From Actinacidiphila cocklensis (GTDB lineage Bacteria > Actinomycetota > Actinomycetes > Streptomycetales > Streptomycetaceae), in the NCBI RefSeq assembly GCF_907177275.1, contig NZ_CAJSLV010000103.1, positions 62,001 to 126,000 on the forward strand: DNA of 64,000 bases. Reading direction: 5' to 3'. Position 1 is the stretch's first letter. Each line of letters opens with the position of its first letter. The notes below the pieces were generated by a model. That model was given only the letters and a program-made list of their open reading frames with translations. It was not told the origin of the DNA and searched no databases. Positions 39,848 to 48,392 of this stretch are shown here, piece after piece. Position numbers and translations under genes: made by a program.

Positions 39848-40752
39848 CACTGGCTCCTCTCTGTTCCGGCCGCGGCTGCGGTCACCGCTCCGGTCGCGGT
39901 TGCGGCAAGCGCTCCGGTCGCGGTTCCCTTCGCGCGGGCGTGGACGATCCGGCCGCCGAACAGGTCCTGCAGCGAGCCGTCGAGCGCGTAGCGCGCCACG
40001 CACTCCCGCCAGCCGGCGTCGGCGACGTCGAAGAACCCGGCGTCGGCGAGTTCCGCGGCGATCTCGTCCGGGGTGAAGAACGACTGCCACGGCTCGCCCG
40101 TCCGGGCCATCGCCTCGACCATCGCGGCCCGCGCGGGCCTGCGGTGCGGCGGCAGGGCGGCGGCCGGCTGGTTGTAGTCGAAGACGATCTCCGCGGGCGC
40201 GGGCAGCCCGCCGATGAAGTGCACGGTGTCCAGCAGCGCGTCCGTGGTCAGATAGGGGACCACGCCCAGCATCAGGAAGAACGCCGGTGCGTGCCGGTCG
40301 AATCCGGCGGCGTCGAGGGCCTCGTCCGCGTTCCGCTCGGCGAAGTCGACCGGGCAGAACGCGACCGTGTCGGGCACCTCGATGCCGCTCGCGGCCAGCC
40401 GTTCGCGCTTCCACGCCTGGGTGGCCGGAAGGTCGACCTCGAAGACCCGCAGCGCCGGATCGCGGTTGCGGTAGGCGAAGGTGTCCAGGCCCGCGCCGAG
40501 GATGACCACCTGCCGGGTGTGCGCGGACGCGCGCAGCGCGTCCTCCGCCACCCGGTGGCGCAGCGCCATGAACAGCCGCACCTCGGCGGGCATTCCGGGC
40601 GTGCCCGGCGGCGTGGGGGGCTCGCCGAGGCCGTCGACGATGCGCTCCGCCAACGGGTCCGCGAACACCGGGGGCGAGTCCGCCCGCTGGTGCACGGCGC
40701 GGGCGCGCGCCGAACTCAACGCCGTACGGCTGGGCCGGCCGGTCTGCGTCAC
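39847..40752 (-). CDS. LCM-type SAM-dependent methyltransferase
   Basis: A 301-residue member of the leucine-carboxyl-methyltransferase-like (TIGR00027/PPM1) group. SRTALSSARARAVHQRADSP at the start, VVILGAGLDTFAYRNRD near residue 83 (SAM motif) and VFEVDLPATQAWKRERL near residue 105 are typical. These enzymes methylate hydroxyl or carboxyl groups in natural-product clusters. The C-terminal 25 residues are an Ala/Thr/Gly-rich repeat tail. GTG start overlaps the response-regulator stop. Confidence 0.85.
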   Translation of the reverse strand: MTQTGRPSRTALSSARARAVHQRADSPPVFADPLAERIVDGLGEPPTPPGTPGMPAEVRLFMALRHRVAEDALRASAHTRQVVILGAGLDTFAYRNRDPALRVFEVDLPATQAWKRERLAASGIEVPDTVAFCPVDFAERNADEALDAAGFDRHAPAFFLMLGVVPYLTTDALLDTVHFIGGLPAPAEIVFDYNQPAAALPPHRRPARAAMVEAMARTGEPWQSFFTPDEIAAELADAGFFDVADAGWRECVARYALDGSLQDLFGGRIVHARAKGTATGALAATATGAVTAAAAGTERSQ

Positions 40753-41402
40753 CGCTCGCCTCCTGTCGTGGTCAGCCGCAACCGCCGGGCGCAGCTGATG
40801 AGTTCCGCCCGGCGGCTGACGCCGAGCTTGACCTTGATCGACGCTCGCTGCGCCTCGATGGTGCGGACCGACAGGCCGAGCTCGTCGGCGATCTGGTCGT
40901 GGGTCAGACCGTCGGCGATCAGCCCGAGAACCTCGCGCTCCCTCCTGCTCAGGGTGCCGTCGGGATCGGCGTGCAGGTCCAGCAGGGCCGCGCCGAGCGC
41001 CGGATCGAGGTAGCGGCCGCCCGCGGCGAGCGCGTCGACCGCGGCGACGAGCTCCTCGGCGGCCGCGTCCTTGGCCAGGAACCCGTGCGCGCCCGCGGCG
41101 AGCGACTCCCGAGCGGATTCCAGGTCGTTGTGCATGGTCAGGATGAGCACCCGGGTGGCCGGCGACACCGCCCGCACCGTGGGCAGGACGCCGAGGCTGG
41201 GGGTGCCGAGGAAGCTCAGGTCGAGCAGCAGCACGGTGGGCCGGTGCCGGTCCACCTGCTCGACGGTGCCGGCCAGGTCCGCCGCCTCGCCGGCGACCCG
41301 GTAGCGGTCGTCGGGCAGCAGGGTGCGGATGCCGCAGCGCACCACCGGGTGGTCGTCGCAGATCAGGATGGTCGGCCGGAGCGCGGCAGCGGGCGCCGTC
41401 AT
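40749..41402 (-). CDS. NarL/LuxR-type response regulator
   Basis: A 217-residue two-domain regulator. The receiver keeps ICDDHPVVRCGI (acidic pair), the phosphorylation Asp in LLLDLSFLG near residue 58 and the Lys in LAKDAAAEE. The C-terminal LuxR helix-turn-helix is LSRREREVLGLIADGLTHDQ and following. It overlaps the sensor kinase gene (ATGA), so the two form a two-component pair. Target genes are unknown; adjacent methyltransferase and monooxygenase genes are in the same coupled run. Confidence 0.9.
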   Translation of the reverse strand: MTAPAAALRPTILICDDHPVVRCGIRTLLPDDRYRVAGEAADLAGTVEQVDRHRPTVLLLDLSFLGTPSLGVLPTVRAVSPATRVLILTMHNDLESARESLAAGAHGFLAKDAAAEELVAAVDALAAGGRYLDPALGAALLDLHADPDGTLSRREREVLGLIADGLTHDQIADELGLSVRTIEAQRASIKVKLGVSRRAELISCARRLRLTTTGGER

Positions 41403-42016
41403 CGCGTGACCGCCCCCTGCGGCGCCGGGTCCCTGGGCAGCGACAGCGTCACGAACGTGCCCGTGCGGCGGGACTGGACGGCCAGGTAGCCGCCCGCGTC
41501 CCTCGCCTGCGCGTGCATGGCGGCCATCCCGAAGTGGCCGCCGGCCGCGGGCGGTTCGAAGCCGCCGCCGTCGTCGCAGACCACGCAGACCAGCCGGTCC
41601 CGCCCGCCGGCCACGGCCACCCAGGCGTGCCTGGCCCCGCTGTGCTTGGCGGTGTTGTGCAGGGCCTCGCGCAGGATCCGGTACGCGACCAGGTCGTTGC
41701 CCGCCCACCGACCGCGTGGCGTAGTGCGGTTCTCGACCCGGATGCGGATACCGGTGACGGACTGGAGCTGTTCCGCGGTGGCGGCCAGCGCGCTGGGCAG
41801 GTCGGGTTGCGGCGGGCCGGCCGGGGCCGTACCGCCGATCAGCCGGCGCAGGTCCGCGATCTCCCGGTCGAGCAGCGCCTTCAGGTCCACGGCCAGCTCG
41901 CGGGGCAGCGGCCCGGGCTGGGTGAGCGCCCGGCCCAGCTGGATGCGGGCGACGGCCAGGGACTGCAGCACACCGTCGTGCAGGTGCTGGGCCAGCGGGG
42001 GCAGCTCGCCGCTCAT
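41399..42016 (-). CDS. Short soluble histidine kinase (HisKA_3 type)
   Basis: A 205-residue kinase core without membrane segments or an input domain. The phosphoacceptor is in LAQHLHDGVLQSLAVARI near residue 12, the N box is REALHNTAKHSG near residue 115, and the G boxes are CDDGGGFEPP and GHFGMAAM. Most NarL-type kinases carry an N-terminal sensor; here it is missing, so the protein may respond through a partner or be a remnant. It overlaps the response-regulator gene and the methyltransferase gene on either side by 4 nt. Confidence 0.87.
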   Translation of the reverse strand: MSGELPPLAQHLHDGVLQSLAVARIQLGRALTQPGPLPRELAVDLKALLDREIADLRRLIGGTAPAGPPQPDLPSALAATAEQLQSVTGIRIRVENRTTPRGRWAGNDLVAYRILREALHNTAKHSGARHAWVAVAGGRDRLVCVVCDDGGGFEPPAAGGHFGMAAMHAQARDAGGYLAVQSRRTGTFVTLSLPRDPAPQGAVTR

Positions 42017-42714
42017 CGCACCCCCGGGAAGCGTGCGGAGAACAGGCAGACCGCACCGGTCCTGGCCGTCTCGACGTCGGTGAACCGGGCGCGCAGCTGC
42101 TCGTCGAGGTCCTCCAGCCGGTCGTCGAGGTTGCTGAACACCTCGCTGCGGTTGAGCTTGGCCAGCAGCTTGCCCGAACGCCCGGTGTGGTGCGGGCCGT
42201 TGCCCAGGACGGTGCTGCCGAAAACCCGCGCGCCCGGCCGCAGGAACGGCACCACGTGGTCGAACACCACGGACTTCTGCGCCATCGACCCGGGCAGGCA
42301 GTGCAGCAGGAAGTTCATGCCGACCGAGTCGAACCGCGCGGTGCCCAGCGGGAACGGTTTGAACGCGTCGCCGACCCGGGTCTCGGGGTGGTAGCGCCTG
42401 ATGCGGTGCGCCGCGGTGGCCAGCACCACCTCGTTGAGGTCGAGCAGGGTGATCGAAGGGGATTCCACCGGAAATCTGCTTTTGTCCAGAAACCAGCCGG
42501 TGCCGGGTCCGATATCCAGATGTGCCGCGCCGACCTGCCGGTCGTAATGCGCGAGCATTCGCCCGCGCGGGCAGCGCCACATGAACCGGCTCATCATGCC
42601 GAGCACGAACATGTCATAGGTGGCGAGCATCGGCCGCCGATAGGACTCGGCGGCGGCCTGGATGCGCGCCTCTGTCGGATTCGGGAGTTCGGTCTGCGCC
42701 TGGTTCGATTCCAT
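42013..42714 (-). CDS. Class I SAM-dependent methyltransferase
   Basis: A 233-residue methyltransferase. The SAM site is AAHLDIGPGTGWFLDKS near residue 65, the acidic loop LLDLNEVVLATA near residue 90, and FDSVGMNFLLHCLPG near residue 130. It resembles the small methyltransferases often called LaeA-like or ubiquinone-type in secondary-metabolite clusters. It is the first gene of the coupled methyltransferase-kinase-regulator-methyltransferase-monooxygenase run. Substrate unknown. Slightly AT-richer codons in the first 60 residues than its neighbours. Confidence 0.83.
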   Translation of the reverse strand: MESNQAQTELPNPTEARIQAAAESYRRPMLATYDMFVLGMMSRFMWRCPRGRMLAHYDRQVGAAHLDIGPGTGWFLDKSRFPVESPSITLLDLNEVVLATAAHRIRRYHPETRVGDAFKPFPLGTARFDSVGMNFLLHCLPGSMAQKSVVFDHVVPFLRPGARVFGSTVLGNGPHHTGRSGKLLAKLNRSEVFSNLDDRLEDLDEQLRARFTDVETARTGAVCLFSARFPGVR

Positions 42715-42728
42715 GTCCTTCGTCCCCG

Positions 42729-43574
42729 TCAGTCGCGGGTCGCGATGATGAACTGGCCGCCGGGCAGCCGGTCGTCCGGCCGCCCGTACCGCGGTCCCAG
42801 GTCGCCGCGCTCGGTGACGCCGATGCTCCAGCCCTGGCCGGCCACCCAGTCACGGCCGCCCGGGCCGAGGCCGCCGCGGACCATCGCGCTGATCCGGTTG
42901 GCTCCGGGCGTGGTCAGCGCCGTGGCGGCGGCCCTGGGGTCGGGACCGGCCTTGTCGGAGTGCTCGAAGACCAGCCGGCTGCCCGGCGCGGACAGCGCGC
43001 CGACGTCGGTGATCACCTGCCGCGCCTGCTCGGCGGTCAGGTAGGGCAGCACGCCCTCGGCGACCCACGCGGTGGGCCTGCCGGGGTCGAAGGCGGTGCC
43101 GCCCAGCCGCGCGGCGAAGTCTTCGCGCAGGTCGGCGTGGACGGCGGTGCGCGAGCGGGCGGTCGGCTGCGCCCCCGCGTCGGCCAGCACCTGGTCCTTG
43201 AAGGCGAACACCGACGGCGTGTCCACCTCGTACACGTCCGCGGCCGGCAGCGCCAGCCGGAAGGCGCGCGCGTCCAGGCCGGCGCCGAGCAGCACCACCT
43301 GCGTGCAGCCGGCCGCCGCCGCGTCGCGCACGAAGTCGTCGATGAACCGGGTGCGCACCACCCCGCGGGAGTAGAACAGGTCGACCCAGGCGACCAGCGA
43401 CGGCCACTCGTCGGCGTCGAGGACCGCCTTGGCCGCGTCGACGAACGGCTGGGCGTAGGGGTCGTGGAACATCCGGTCCGCGCGGCCGGACTCCATGGCC
43501 CTGGCCATCGCCACGGCGACCGCGGTGACGCCGGCGCCCGCCGGTGCGGTTGTCGGTGCTGCTGACGCGTCCAT
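42729..43574 (-). CDS. LCM-type SAM-dependent methyltransferase
   Basis: A 281-residue protein in the same broad group as the 39.8 kb methyltransferase. VVLLGAGLDARAFRLALP near residue 93 is the SAM motif, with VYEVDTPSVFAFKDQVL next and WVAEGVLPYLTAEQA near residue 170. GAGGAGACGGGA precedes the ATG at 43574, which is divergent from the minimal PKS operon. Two LCM-type enzymes in one cluster suggest two separate O-methylations, or carboxyl methylation plus O-methylation. Confidence 0.87.
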   Translation of the reverse strand: MDASAAPTTAPAGAGVTAVAVAMARAMESGRADRMFHDPYAQPFVDAAKAVLDADEWPSLVAWVDLFYSRGVVRTRFIDDFVRDAAAAGCTQVVLLGAGLDARAFRLALPAADVYEVDTPSVFAFKDQVLADAGAQPTARSRTAVHADLREDFAARLGGTAFDPGRPTAWVAEGVLPYLTAEQARQVITDVGALSAPGSRLVFEHSDKAGPDPRAAATALTTPGANRISAMVRGGLGPGGRDWVAGQGWSIGVTERGDLGPRYGRPDDRLPGGQFIIATRD

Positions 43575-43794
43575 TCCCGTCTCCTCAAATCGGGGAAATC
43601 AATTGGGGTCAGTGAATCACCGAGTTCGAAATGGCGTCAATAATTCGAGGGGTCGGCAATGCTCATTCGCGAGGATGGTGCCGCCTCATTCTCTGGTATG
43701 AGCCGATTTAGTTCGCTGGGCTGAAGATAATCTGGACCATTATTGCGTAGCCTTGGTCGCCGGGATCGTCGCCTAAATGTGAAGGGGAATCACT
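43575..43794. promoter_or_regulatory. AT-richer divergent promoter region before the minimal PKS
   Basis: 220 bp of lower GC between the methyltransferase and the ACP gene. TTGACG at 43640-43635 on the minus strand, followed after 17 nt by ATTCAC, is a weak candidate promoter. On the plus strand GATAAT near 43725 could be a -10. GAAGGGG lies 9 nt before the GTG of the ACP gene. No gene seen. Confidence 0.45.
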
Positions 43795-44043
43795 GTGCCG
43801 ACATTCACAATTAACGACCTGATGGAGATCCTGGTCGTAAAAGCCGGACTGCCTCGTTCCGCGATAACCGCCGACCCGTCCGCCACTCTGAGCGACGTCG
43901 ACCTGGACTCGCTCGCGCAGCTGCAGGTCAAGGCGGAGATCGAGGAGCGCTACGGGGTCGAGCTCGACGACGAGCACCCGAACGCGACCTTCGGTGAGCT
44001 GGTGACGCTGGTCAACGAGGGACTGAGCGAGCACGCGCGATGA
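43795..44043 (+). CDS. Type II PKS acyl carrier protein
   Basis: An 82-residue ACP with the attachment Ser in SDVDLDSLAQLQVKAEIEERYG near residue 39 (D-S-L, canonical). The C-terminus ATFGELVTLVNEGL is typical of aromatic PKS carriers. It is coupled to the KS alpha gene by ATGA. The usual order in aromatic PKS operons is KS alpha, KS beta, ACP; here the ACP comes first. It holds the growing poly-beta-ketone chain. Confidence 0.93.
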   Translation: MPTFTINDLMEILVVKAGLPRSAITADPSATLSDVDLDSLAQLQVKAEIEERYGVELDDEHPNATFGELVTLVNEGLSEHAR

Positions 44044-45302
44044 GCGCGCGACGCGTCGTGGTCACCGGGATCGGTGTGGTCGCGCCCGGTGGCGCCACGA
44101 GGAAGGCATTCTGGCAGCAGATCACCGACGGGCGTACCGCCACCCGCCGCATCTCGCTGTTCGACCCGGCGCAGTTCCGCTCCCAACTGGCCGCGGAGGT
44201 CGATTTCGACCCGCTCGCCGCGGGGCTGACCCGGCAGGAGGTGTTCCGCAACGACCGCTCCGTGCAGTTCGCGCTGGTCGCCGCCGACGAGGCGATGGCA
44301 GACTCGGGCCTGGTGCTGGACGGCGGATTCGACCAGGACCGGATGGCGGTGTGCCTGGGCAGCGCGGTCGGCGCGAGCACCCGCCTGGAGGACGAGTACG
44401 TGGTGGCCAGCGACGGCGGCCGGAACTGGCTGGTCGACCCGGAGTTCGCGTCCGGGTTCCTCCACCAGGCGTGGGTGCCCAGCACCATGGCCGCCGAGGT
44501 GGCCTACCGGTTCGGCGCGCACGGCCCGGCCTCCGTGGTGTCCACCGGCTGCACCTCGGGCATCGACGCGATCGGGCAGGCGTACCAGCTGATCCAGGAC
44601 GACATGGCCGACATCATGATCGCCGGCGCGAGCGACGCGCCCATCACGCCCATCTCGATCGCCTGCTTCGACGCGATCGGCGCCACCAGCACCCGCAACG
44701 ACGACCCGGAACACGCCTCCCGGCCGTTCGACGCGACCCGCGACGGATTCGTGATGGGAGAGGGCTCGGCCGTGCTCATCCTGGAGGAGTACCAGCACGC
44801 CCGGCGGCGGGACGCGCACATCTACGCCGAGGTCGCCGGCTACGCCAACCGCTGCAACGCCTTCCACATGACAGGACTGCGCCCGGACGGCGTCGAGATG
44901 GCCGCCGCGATCGGCAGCGCGCTGGACCAGGCCCGGCGCGACCCCACCGCGCTGGACTACGTCAACGCGCACGGCTCGGGCACCAAGCAGAACGACCGGC
45001 ACGAGACCGCCGCCCTCAAGCGCAGCCTCGGTGCGCACGCGTACCGGGTGCCCGTCAGCTCGATCAAGTCCATGGTCGGGCACTCCCTCGGCGCGATCGG
45101 CTCCATCGAGGTGGCCGCGACCGCACTGGCCATCGAGCACAACGTCGTGCCGCCCACCGCCAACTACGCCCACCCCGACCCGCTCTGCGACCTGGACTAC
45201 GTCCCCAACACCGCACGCGACCACCGGGTGGACCTCGCGCTGTCCGTCGGCAGCGGGTTCGGCGGGTTCCAGTCGGCCATCGTGCTGGCCGGTGTGCACT
45301 GA
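44040..45302 (+). CDS. Type II PKS ketosynthase alpha (KS alpha)
   Basis: A 420-residue condensing subunit. The active-site Cys is C171 in VVSTGCTSGIDAIGQA, the His residues are in YVNAHGSGTKQND near residue 308 and SMVGHSLGAIG near residue 343, and it ends with GSGFGGFQSAIVL, all as in aromatic-PKS KS alpha. It catalyses repeated decarboxylative condensation of malonyl-ACP with the KS beta partner encoded directly downstream (TGATG overlap). Presence with KS beta and ACP makes a complete minimal PKS. Confidence 0.95.
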   Translation: MSARRVVVTGIGVVAPGGATRKAFWQQITDGRTATRRISLFDPAQFRSQLAAEVDFDPLAAGLTRQEVFRNDRSVQFALVAADEAMADSGLVLDGGFDQDRMAVCLGSAVGASTRLEDEYVVASDGGRNWLVDPEFASGFLHQAWVPSTMAAEVAYRFGAHGPASVVSTGCTSGIDAIGQAYQLIQDDMADIMIAGASDAPITPISIACFDAIGATSTRNDDPEHASRPFDATRDGFVMGEGSAVLILEEYQHARRRDAHIYAEVAGYANRCNAFHMTGLRPDGVEMAAAIGSALDQARRDPTALDYVNAHGSGTKQNDRHETAALKRSLGAHAYRVPVSSIKSMVGHSLGAIGSIEVAATALAIEHNVVPPTANYAHPDPLCDLDYVPNTARDHRVDLALSVGSGFGGFQSAIVLAGVH

Positions 45303-46540
45303 TGCCCGCCGTGATCACCGGCCTCGGCGTCGTCGCGCCGACGGGCATCGGCGCGGCCGAGCACTGGCGCGCGACCCTGGCGGGCGAGTTGGCGGTGCGG
45401 CCGATCGACACCTTCGACACCAGCCGCTACGCCACCACGCTGGCCGGCCAGGTGCCCGGCTTCGACGTCGGCGAGCACGTACCGGACCGGCTGGCCGTCC
45501 AGACCGACCGGTGGACCTGGCTGGCGTTCGCCGCCACCGGCATGGCGCTCGCCGACGCCGGTTACGACCCGTCCGCCCACGACCCGTACGCCACGTCGGT
45601 GATCCTCGGCTCCGGCTCCGGCGGCAACGAGTTCGGCCAGCGGGAGATCCAGGCGCTGTGGAGCCGGGGCCGCAAGGCCGTCGGGGCGTACCAGTCCATC
45701 GCCTGGTTCTACGCCGCGAGCACCGGCCAACTGGCCATCCACCACGGGGCGAAGGGGCCCTGCGGGGTGCTGGTCTCCGACGCGGCGTCCGGCATCGACA
45801 GCCTCGGCTGGGCCGACCGGGCCATCCGCCGCGGCACCGGCGCCGTACTGGCCGGCGGCACCGAGGCGCCGATCGCGCCGTACGCGCTGACCGCCCAGAT
45901 GGCGGGCGGGCAGCTGTCCACCGCGACCGACCCGAGGGCCGGCTACAAGCCGTTCGACCGGTCGGCCAACGGCCATCTGCCCGGCGAGGGCGGCGCGGTG
46001 CTGCTGGTGGAGGACGAGGACGCGGCGCGCGCGAGGTCCGGGCCGGCCGGCTACGGCGTGATCGCCGGCTACGCGTCCACCCAGGACGCGCACCACTACC
46101 GGGACACCGCCCAGGACGGGCGGCAGTACGCCCGGGCGATGGAACTGGCCCTGCAGCGGGCCGGGGTGCGCCCGGACGAGGTGGATCTGGTGGTCGCCGA
46201 CGGCGCCGGCCGCCCGGACGCCGACGCCGCGGAGGCCAGGGCGCTGTGTGCGGTGTTCGGCCCGCACGCGGTCCCGGTCACCGCGCCGCAGGGCCTGGTC
46301 GGCCGGCTGCTGTCCGGCGGTTCCGCGCTCAACGTGGCCACCGCGCTGCTCGCGATGCGGGCCGGCGTCATCCCGCCGGTGGGCAACCTGGACGACCCCG
46401 ATCCGGCGTACGGCCTCGACCTCGTACGCGAACCGCGCGAACGCGCGCTCGGCACCGTACTGGTCACCGCGCGCGGCCAGGGCGGTTTCAACAGCGCGCT
46501 GGTGCTGCGCGCCCCGGGGAGGCCGGCGGCCGGCCGTTAA
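45302..46540 (+). CDS. Type II PKS chain-length factor (KS beta)
   Basis: A 412-residue KS-fold partner. The nucleophile position is Ala (A161 in LVSDAASGIDSLG) where catalytic KSs have Cys and most KS beta have Gln. The first active-site His is also lost (LVVADGAGRPDAD). It ends with GQGGFNSALVLR. The protein sets chain length by forming the tunnel with KS alpha. The Ala in place of Gln is unusual and may affect malonyl decarboxylation and priming, which fits a system primed with a non-acetate starter. A hairpin follows the gene. Confidence 0.92.
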   Translation: MPAVITGLGVVAPTGIGAAEHWRATLAGELAVRPIDTFDTSRYATTLAGQVPGFDVGEHVPDRLAVQTDRWTWLAFAATGMALADAGYDPSAHDPYATSVILGSGSGGNEFGQREIQALWSRGRKAVGAYQSIAWFYAASTGQLAIHHGAKGPCGVLVSDAASGIDSLGWADRAIRRGTGAVLAGGTEAPIAPYALTAQMAGGQLSTATDPRAGYKPFDRSANGHLPGEGGAVLLVEDEDAARARSGPAGYGVIAGYASTQDAHHYRDTAQDGRQYARAMELALQRAGVRPDEVDLVVADGAGRPDADAAEARALCAVFGPHAVPVTAPQGLVGRLLSGGSALNVATALLAMRAGVIPPVGNLDDPDPAYGLDLVREPRERALGTVLVTARGQGGFNSALVLRAPGRPAAGR

Positions 46541-46586
46541 CGAGTGACCCCGCATGTGACCGGGGGCGGGACCGTGAAACGACGGT

Positions 46587-46635
46587 GGCCGCGCGGGCTT
46601 CTTCGAGTGCGTCCAAGAAGTATGCCCGCGCGGCC
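46587..46635 (+). terminator. Hairpin after the minimal PKS genes
   Basis: GGCCGCGCGGGC (46587-46598) and GCCCGCGCGGCC (46624-46635) are a perfect 12-bp inverted repeat. CTTCTT and AAGAAG inside (46598-46603, 46615-46620) extend it as a second stem. The remaining 46636-46802 shows no gene. Confidence 0.7.
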
Positions 46636-46802
46636 TCTTGTCTCATCCCGCCCGCTGCGGCCTATACACCCCGTTCGCGACGAAAATCGGCAGCACGACC
46701 GCCACCGGTTACACAAGTGCGCCGCGGGGGGAGCCAACTGCGGGTGGCGGCGTCGCCGGCCACGCAAATCCACAGATGGTTTATCACTCTGCGGGGGTCT
46801 CG

Positions 46803-47504
46803 ATGGACATTGTACGCGGTTTAGATGATTTGTTGCCGGTCGCAGTCTGTGGTGGTCCAGGGGTCTACCGGGCGGGCATGATGACGGTACTGCGCGGTAT
46901 CCCGGGGATCGACGTGGTGGTCGAATTCGACACCGAGAGTTACAGTCCCAGGCTGCTTCGGGACCATCGCCCGCGCGTGCTGCTGATGGACCTGGACAGC
47001 TTCGACATAGGGGATCTGCTGTCCAGACAGCTCGTCGGCCGGAGCGCGGAGCAGGCGGTGAAGGTCCTGGCCCTGTCGGCCAACCTGACCCCGGGCACCG
47101 CGATCAAGGTGCTCCTCGGCGGCGCCCAGGGGTTCCTGCACAAGGACACGCCCGTGCAGGGGCTCGTCGACGCGATCAGGGCGGTCGACCGGGGCGGTGT
47201 GGCCCTGGACCCGCTGGTGGCGGGCGAACTCGTCACCGCGCTGCGCTACAGCGGCCCCTCCGAGGCCCCGTCGGGACCCGGCGACGGGGTCAAACTCACC
47301 CCGCGCCAGCGGCAGATCCTCGGCCTGATCGGCCACGGGCTGACCAACGTGGAGATCGCCGACCAGCTGCAGCTGGGCAGGCCCACCGTCAAGACGCACA
47401 TCTCCTCGCTGCTGCGCGCGCTCGACCTGCGCGACAGGACCCAGCTGGCCGTCTACGCCTGTATGCACGGTTTCCGTGCGCACGCGGCGATGCCCCTGGG
47501 CTGA
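46803..47504 (+). CDS. LuxR-type regulator with atypical receiver
   Basis: A 233-residue NarL-like protein. The C-terminal helix-turn-helix is LTPRQRQILGLIGHGLTNVE and following, near residue 165. The receiver-like domain keeps the Asp of VLLMDLDSFD near residue 62 and the Lys of LHKDTPVQG, but the N-terminal acidic pair is replaced: VAVCGGPGVYRAGM. Phosphorylation in the normal way is therefore unlikely, and it may be an atypical regulator that senses a small molecule. Start ATG 46803, preceded by GCGGGGG. It stands alone between terminators, inside the aromatic PKS block. Confidence 0.82.
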   Translation: MDIVRGLDDLLPVAVCGGPGVYRAGMMTVLRGIPGIDVVVEFDTESYSPRLLRDHRPRVLLMDLDSFDIGDLLSRQLVGRSAEQAVKVLALSANLTPGTAIKVLLGGAQGFLHKDTPVQGLVDAIRAVDRGGVALDPLVAGELVTALRYSGPSEAPSGPGDGVKLTPRQRQILGLIGHGLTNVEIADQLQLGRPTVKTHISSLLRALDLRDRTQLAVYACMHGFRAHAAMPLG

Positions 47505-47516
47505 GAGGCGTCCACT

Positions 47517-47560
47517 GCCGGCGTCCCGGCCGCGCGAAGGTGCGCGGCCGGGACGCCGGC
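47517..47560 (+). terminator. Very strong hairpin terminator
   Basis: A perfect 19-bp stem (47517-47535 with 47542-47560) and a 6-nt loop GAAGGT directly after the LuxR-type gene. It isolates this gene from the cyclase operon. Confidence 0.93.
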
Positions 47561-47663
47561 CTGCGCTTTCGCGGGCTTCCCGCAGCCGGTTGCGGATTTC
47601 CCGCAGTTTATTCGCGGCAGATCGCCGATGCGGACCGCAACGGCCGTCGGAGATGCTTTCCCC

Positions 47664-48392
47664 ATGAGTAATTCAGAGGTGAGCCGAATCCACGCCGAGG
47701 AAATCGAGCCCTATCGGGCGCGCGGCGGGCAGTTGCGTATGGTGCTCCACCCCGGTTCCGTGGGAAGCCGTTCCGGCTATATGGGGACGGCGGTTCTCCA
47801 GCCCGGCGAGCACGTGGTGGAGCATTTCCATCCGTATTCCGAGGAGTTCCTGTTCGTCATCAACGGCGACCTGGTGCTCGAGGTCGAGGGGGACACCTGG
47901 GAACTGGGCGCGGGCGACGGCATCTACGTGCCGATCGGCAAGCGGCACCGGCTGCGCAACGTGGGCACGACCGAGTCGCTGACGGTCTACCACGTCGGCC
48001 CGCTGGCACCGGACCCCTCGCTGGCGCACGTGGACACCGAGGTGCTCGGCGAGCAGGAGGCCGAGGAGGCCGACGACGCGGCCGGCACCGTCCGCGTCCT
48101 GTTCATGATGACGGTGGCCGAGGAGAAGTGGGAGGACTTCCTGGCCGCCTACGAGAAGGTCCGCTTCAGCGTCGCGGCGACCCGCGGGCACATCCGCGAC
48201 GAGATCTGCCAGTCCCCGGACAACCCGGAGAACTGGATGATCGCCAGCGAGTGGACGTCGATGGCCGACTTCGTCACCTGGAAGGACGCCGACGACCACA
48301 AGGACCTCGTCCGGCCGATGCGGGAGTGCTACTCGGCGCCGGCCTTCCACAGCTTCACCGTGGTCGCCGAGACGAAGGCGACCTGGTCATGA
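47664..48392 (+). CDS. Cupin-ABM fusion (polyketide cyclase/oxygenase)
   Basis: A 242-residue protein with two parts. Residues 1-125 are a cupin (EHVVEHFHPYSEEFLFVINGD and YVPIGKRHRLRNVG supply the His/Glu metal site). Residues 140-242 are an antibiotic-biosynthesis monooxygenase (ABM) dimeric alpha-beta barrel (VRVLFMMTVAEEKWEDFLAAY, then EWTSMADFVTWKD). Cupin/ABM proteins of this type occur in whiE-like and pentangular aromatic PKS clusters, where they help ring closure or quinone formation. ATG 47664; the next gene overlaps by ATGA. It heads the cyclase operon. Confidence 0.85.
   Translation: MSNSEVSRIHAEEIEPYRARGGQLRMVLHPGSVGSRSGYMGTAVLQPGEHVVEHFHPYSEEFLFVINGDLVLEVEGDTWELGAGDGIYVPIGKRHRLRNVGTTESLTVYHVGPLAPDPSLAHVDTEVLGEQEAEEADDAAGTVRVLFMMTVAEEKWEDFLAAYEKVRFSVAATRGHIRDEICQSPDNPENWMIASEWTSMADFVTWKDADDHKDLVRPMRECYSAPAFHSFTVVAETKATWS

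Noticed and set aside
45302..46540. Second catalytic ketosynthase
   Set aside because: Ala replaces Cys and the first active-site His is gone, so it is a chain-length factor.
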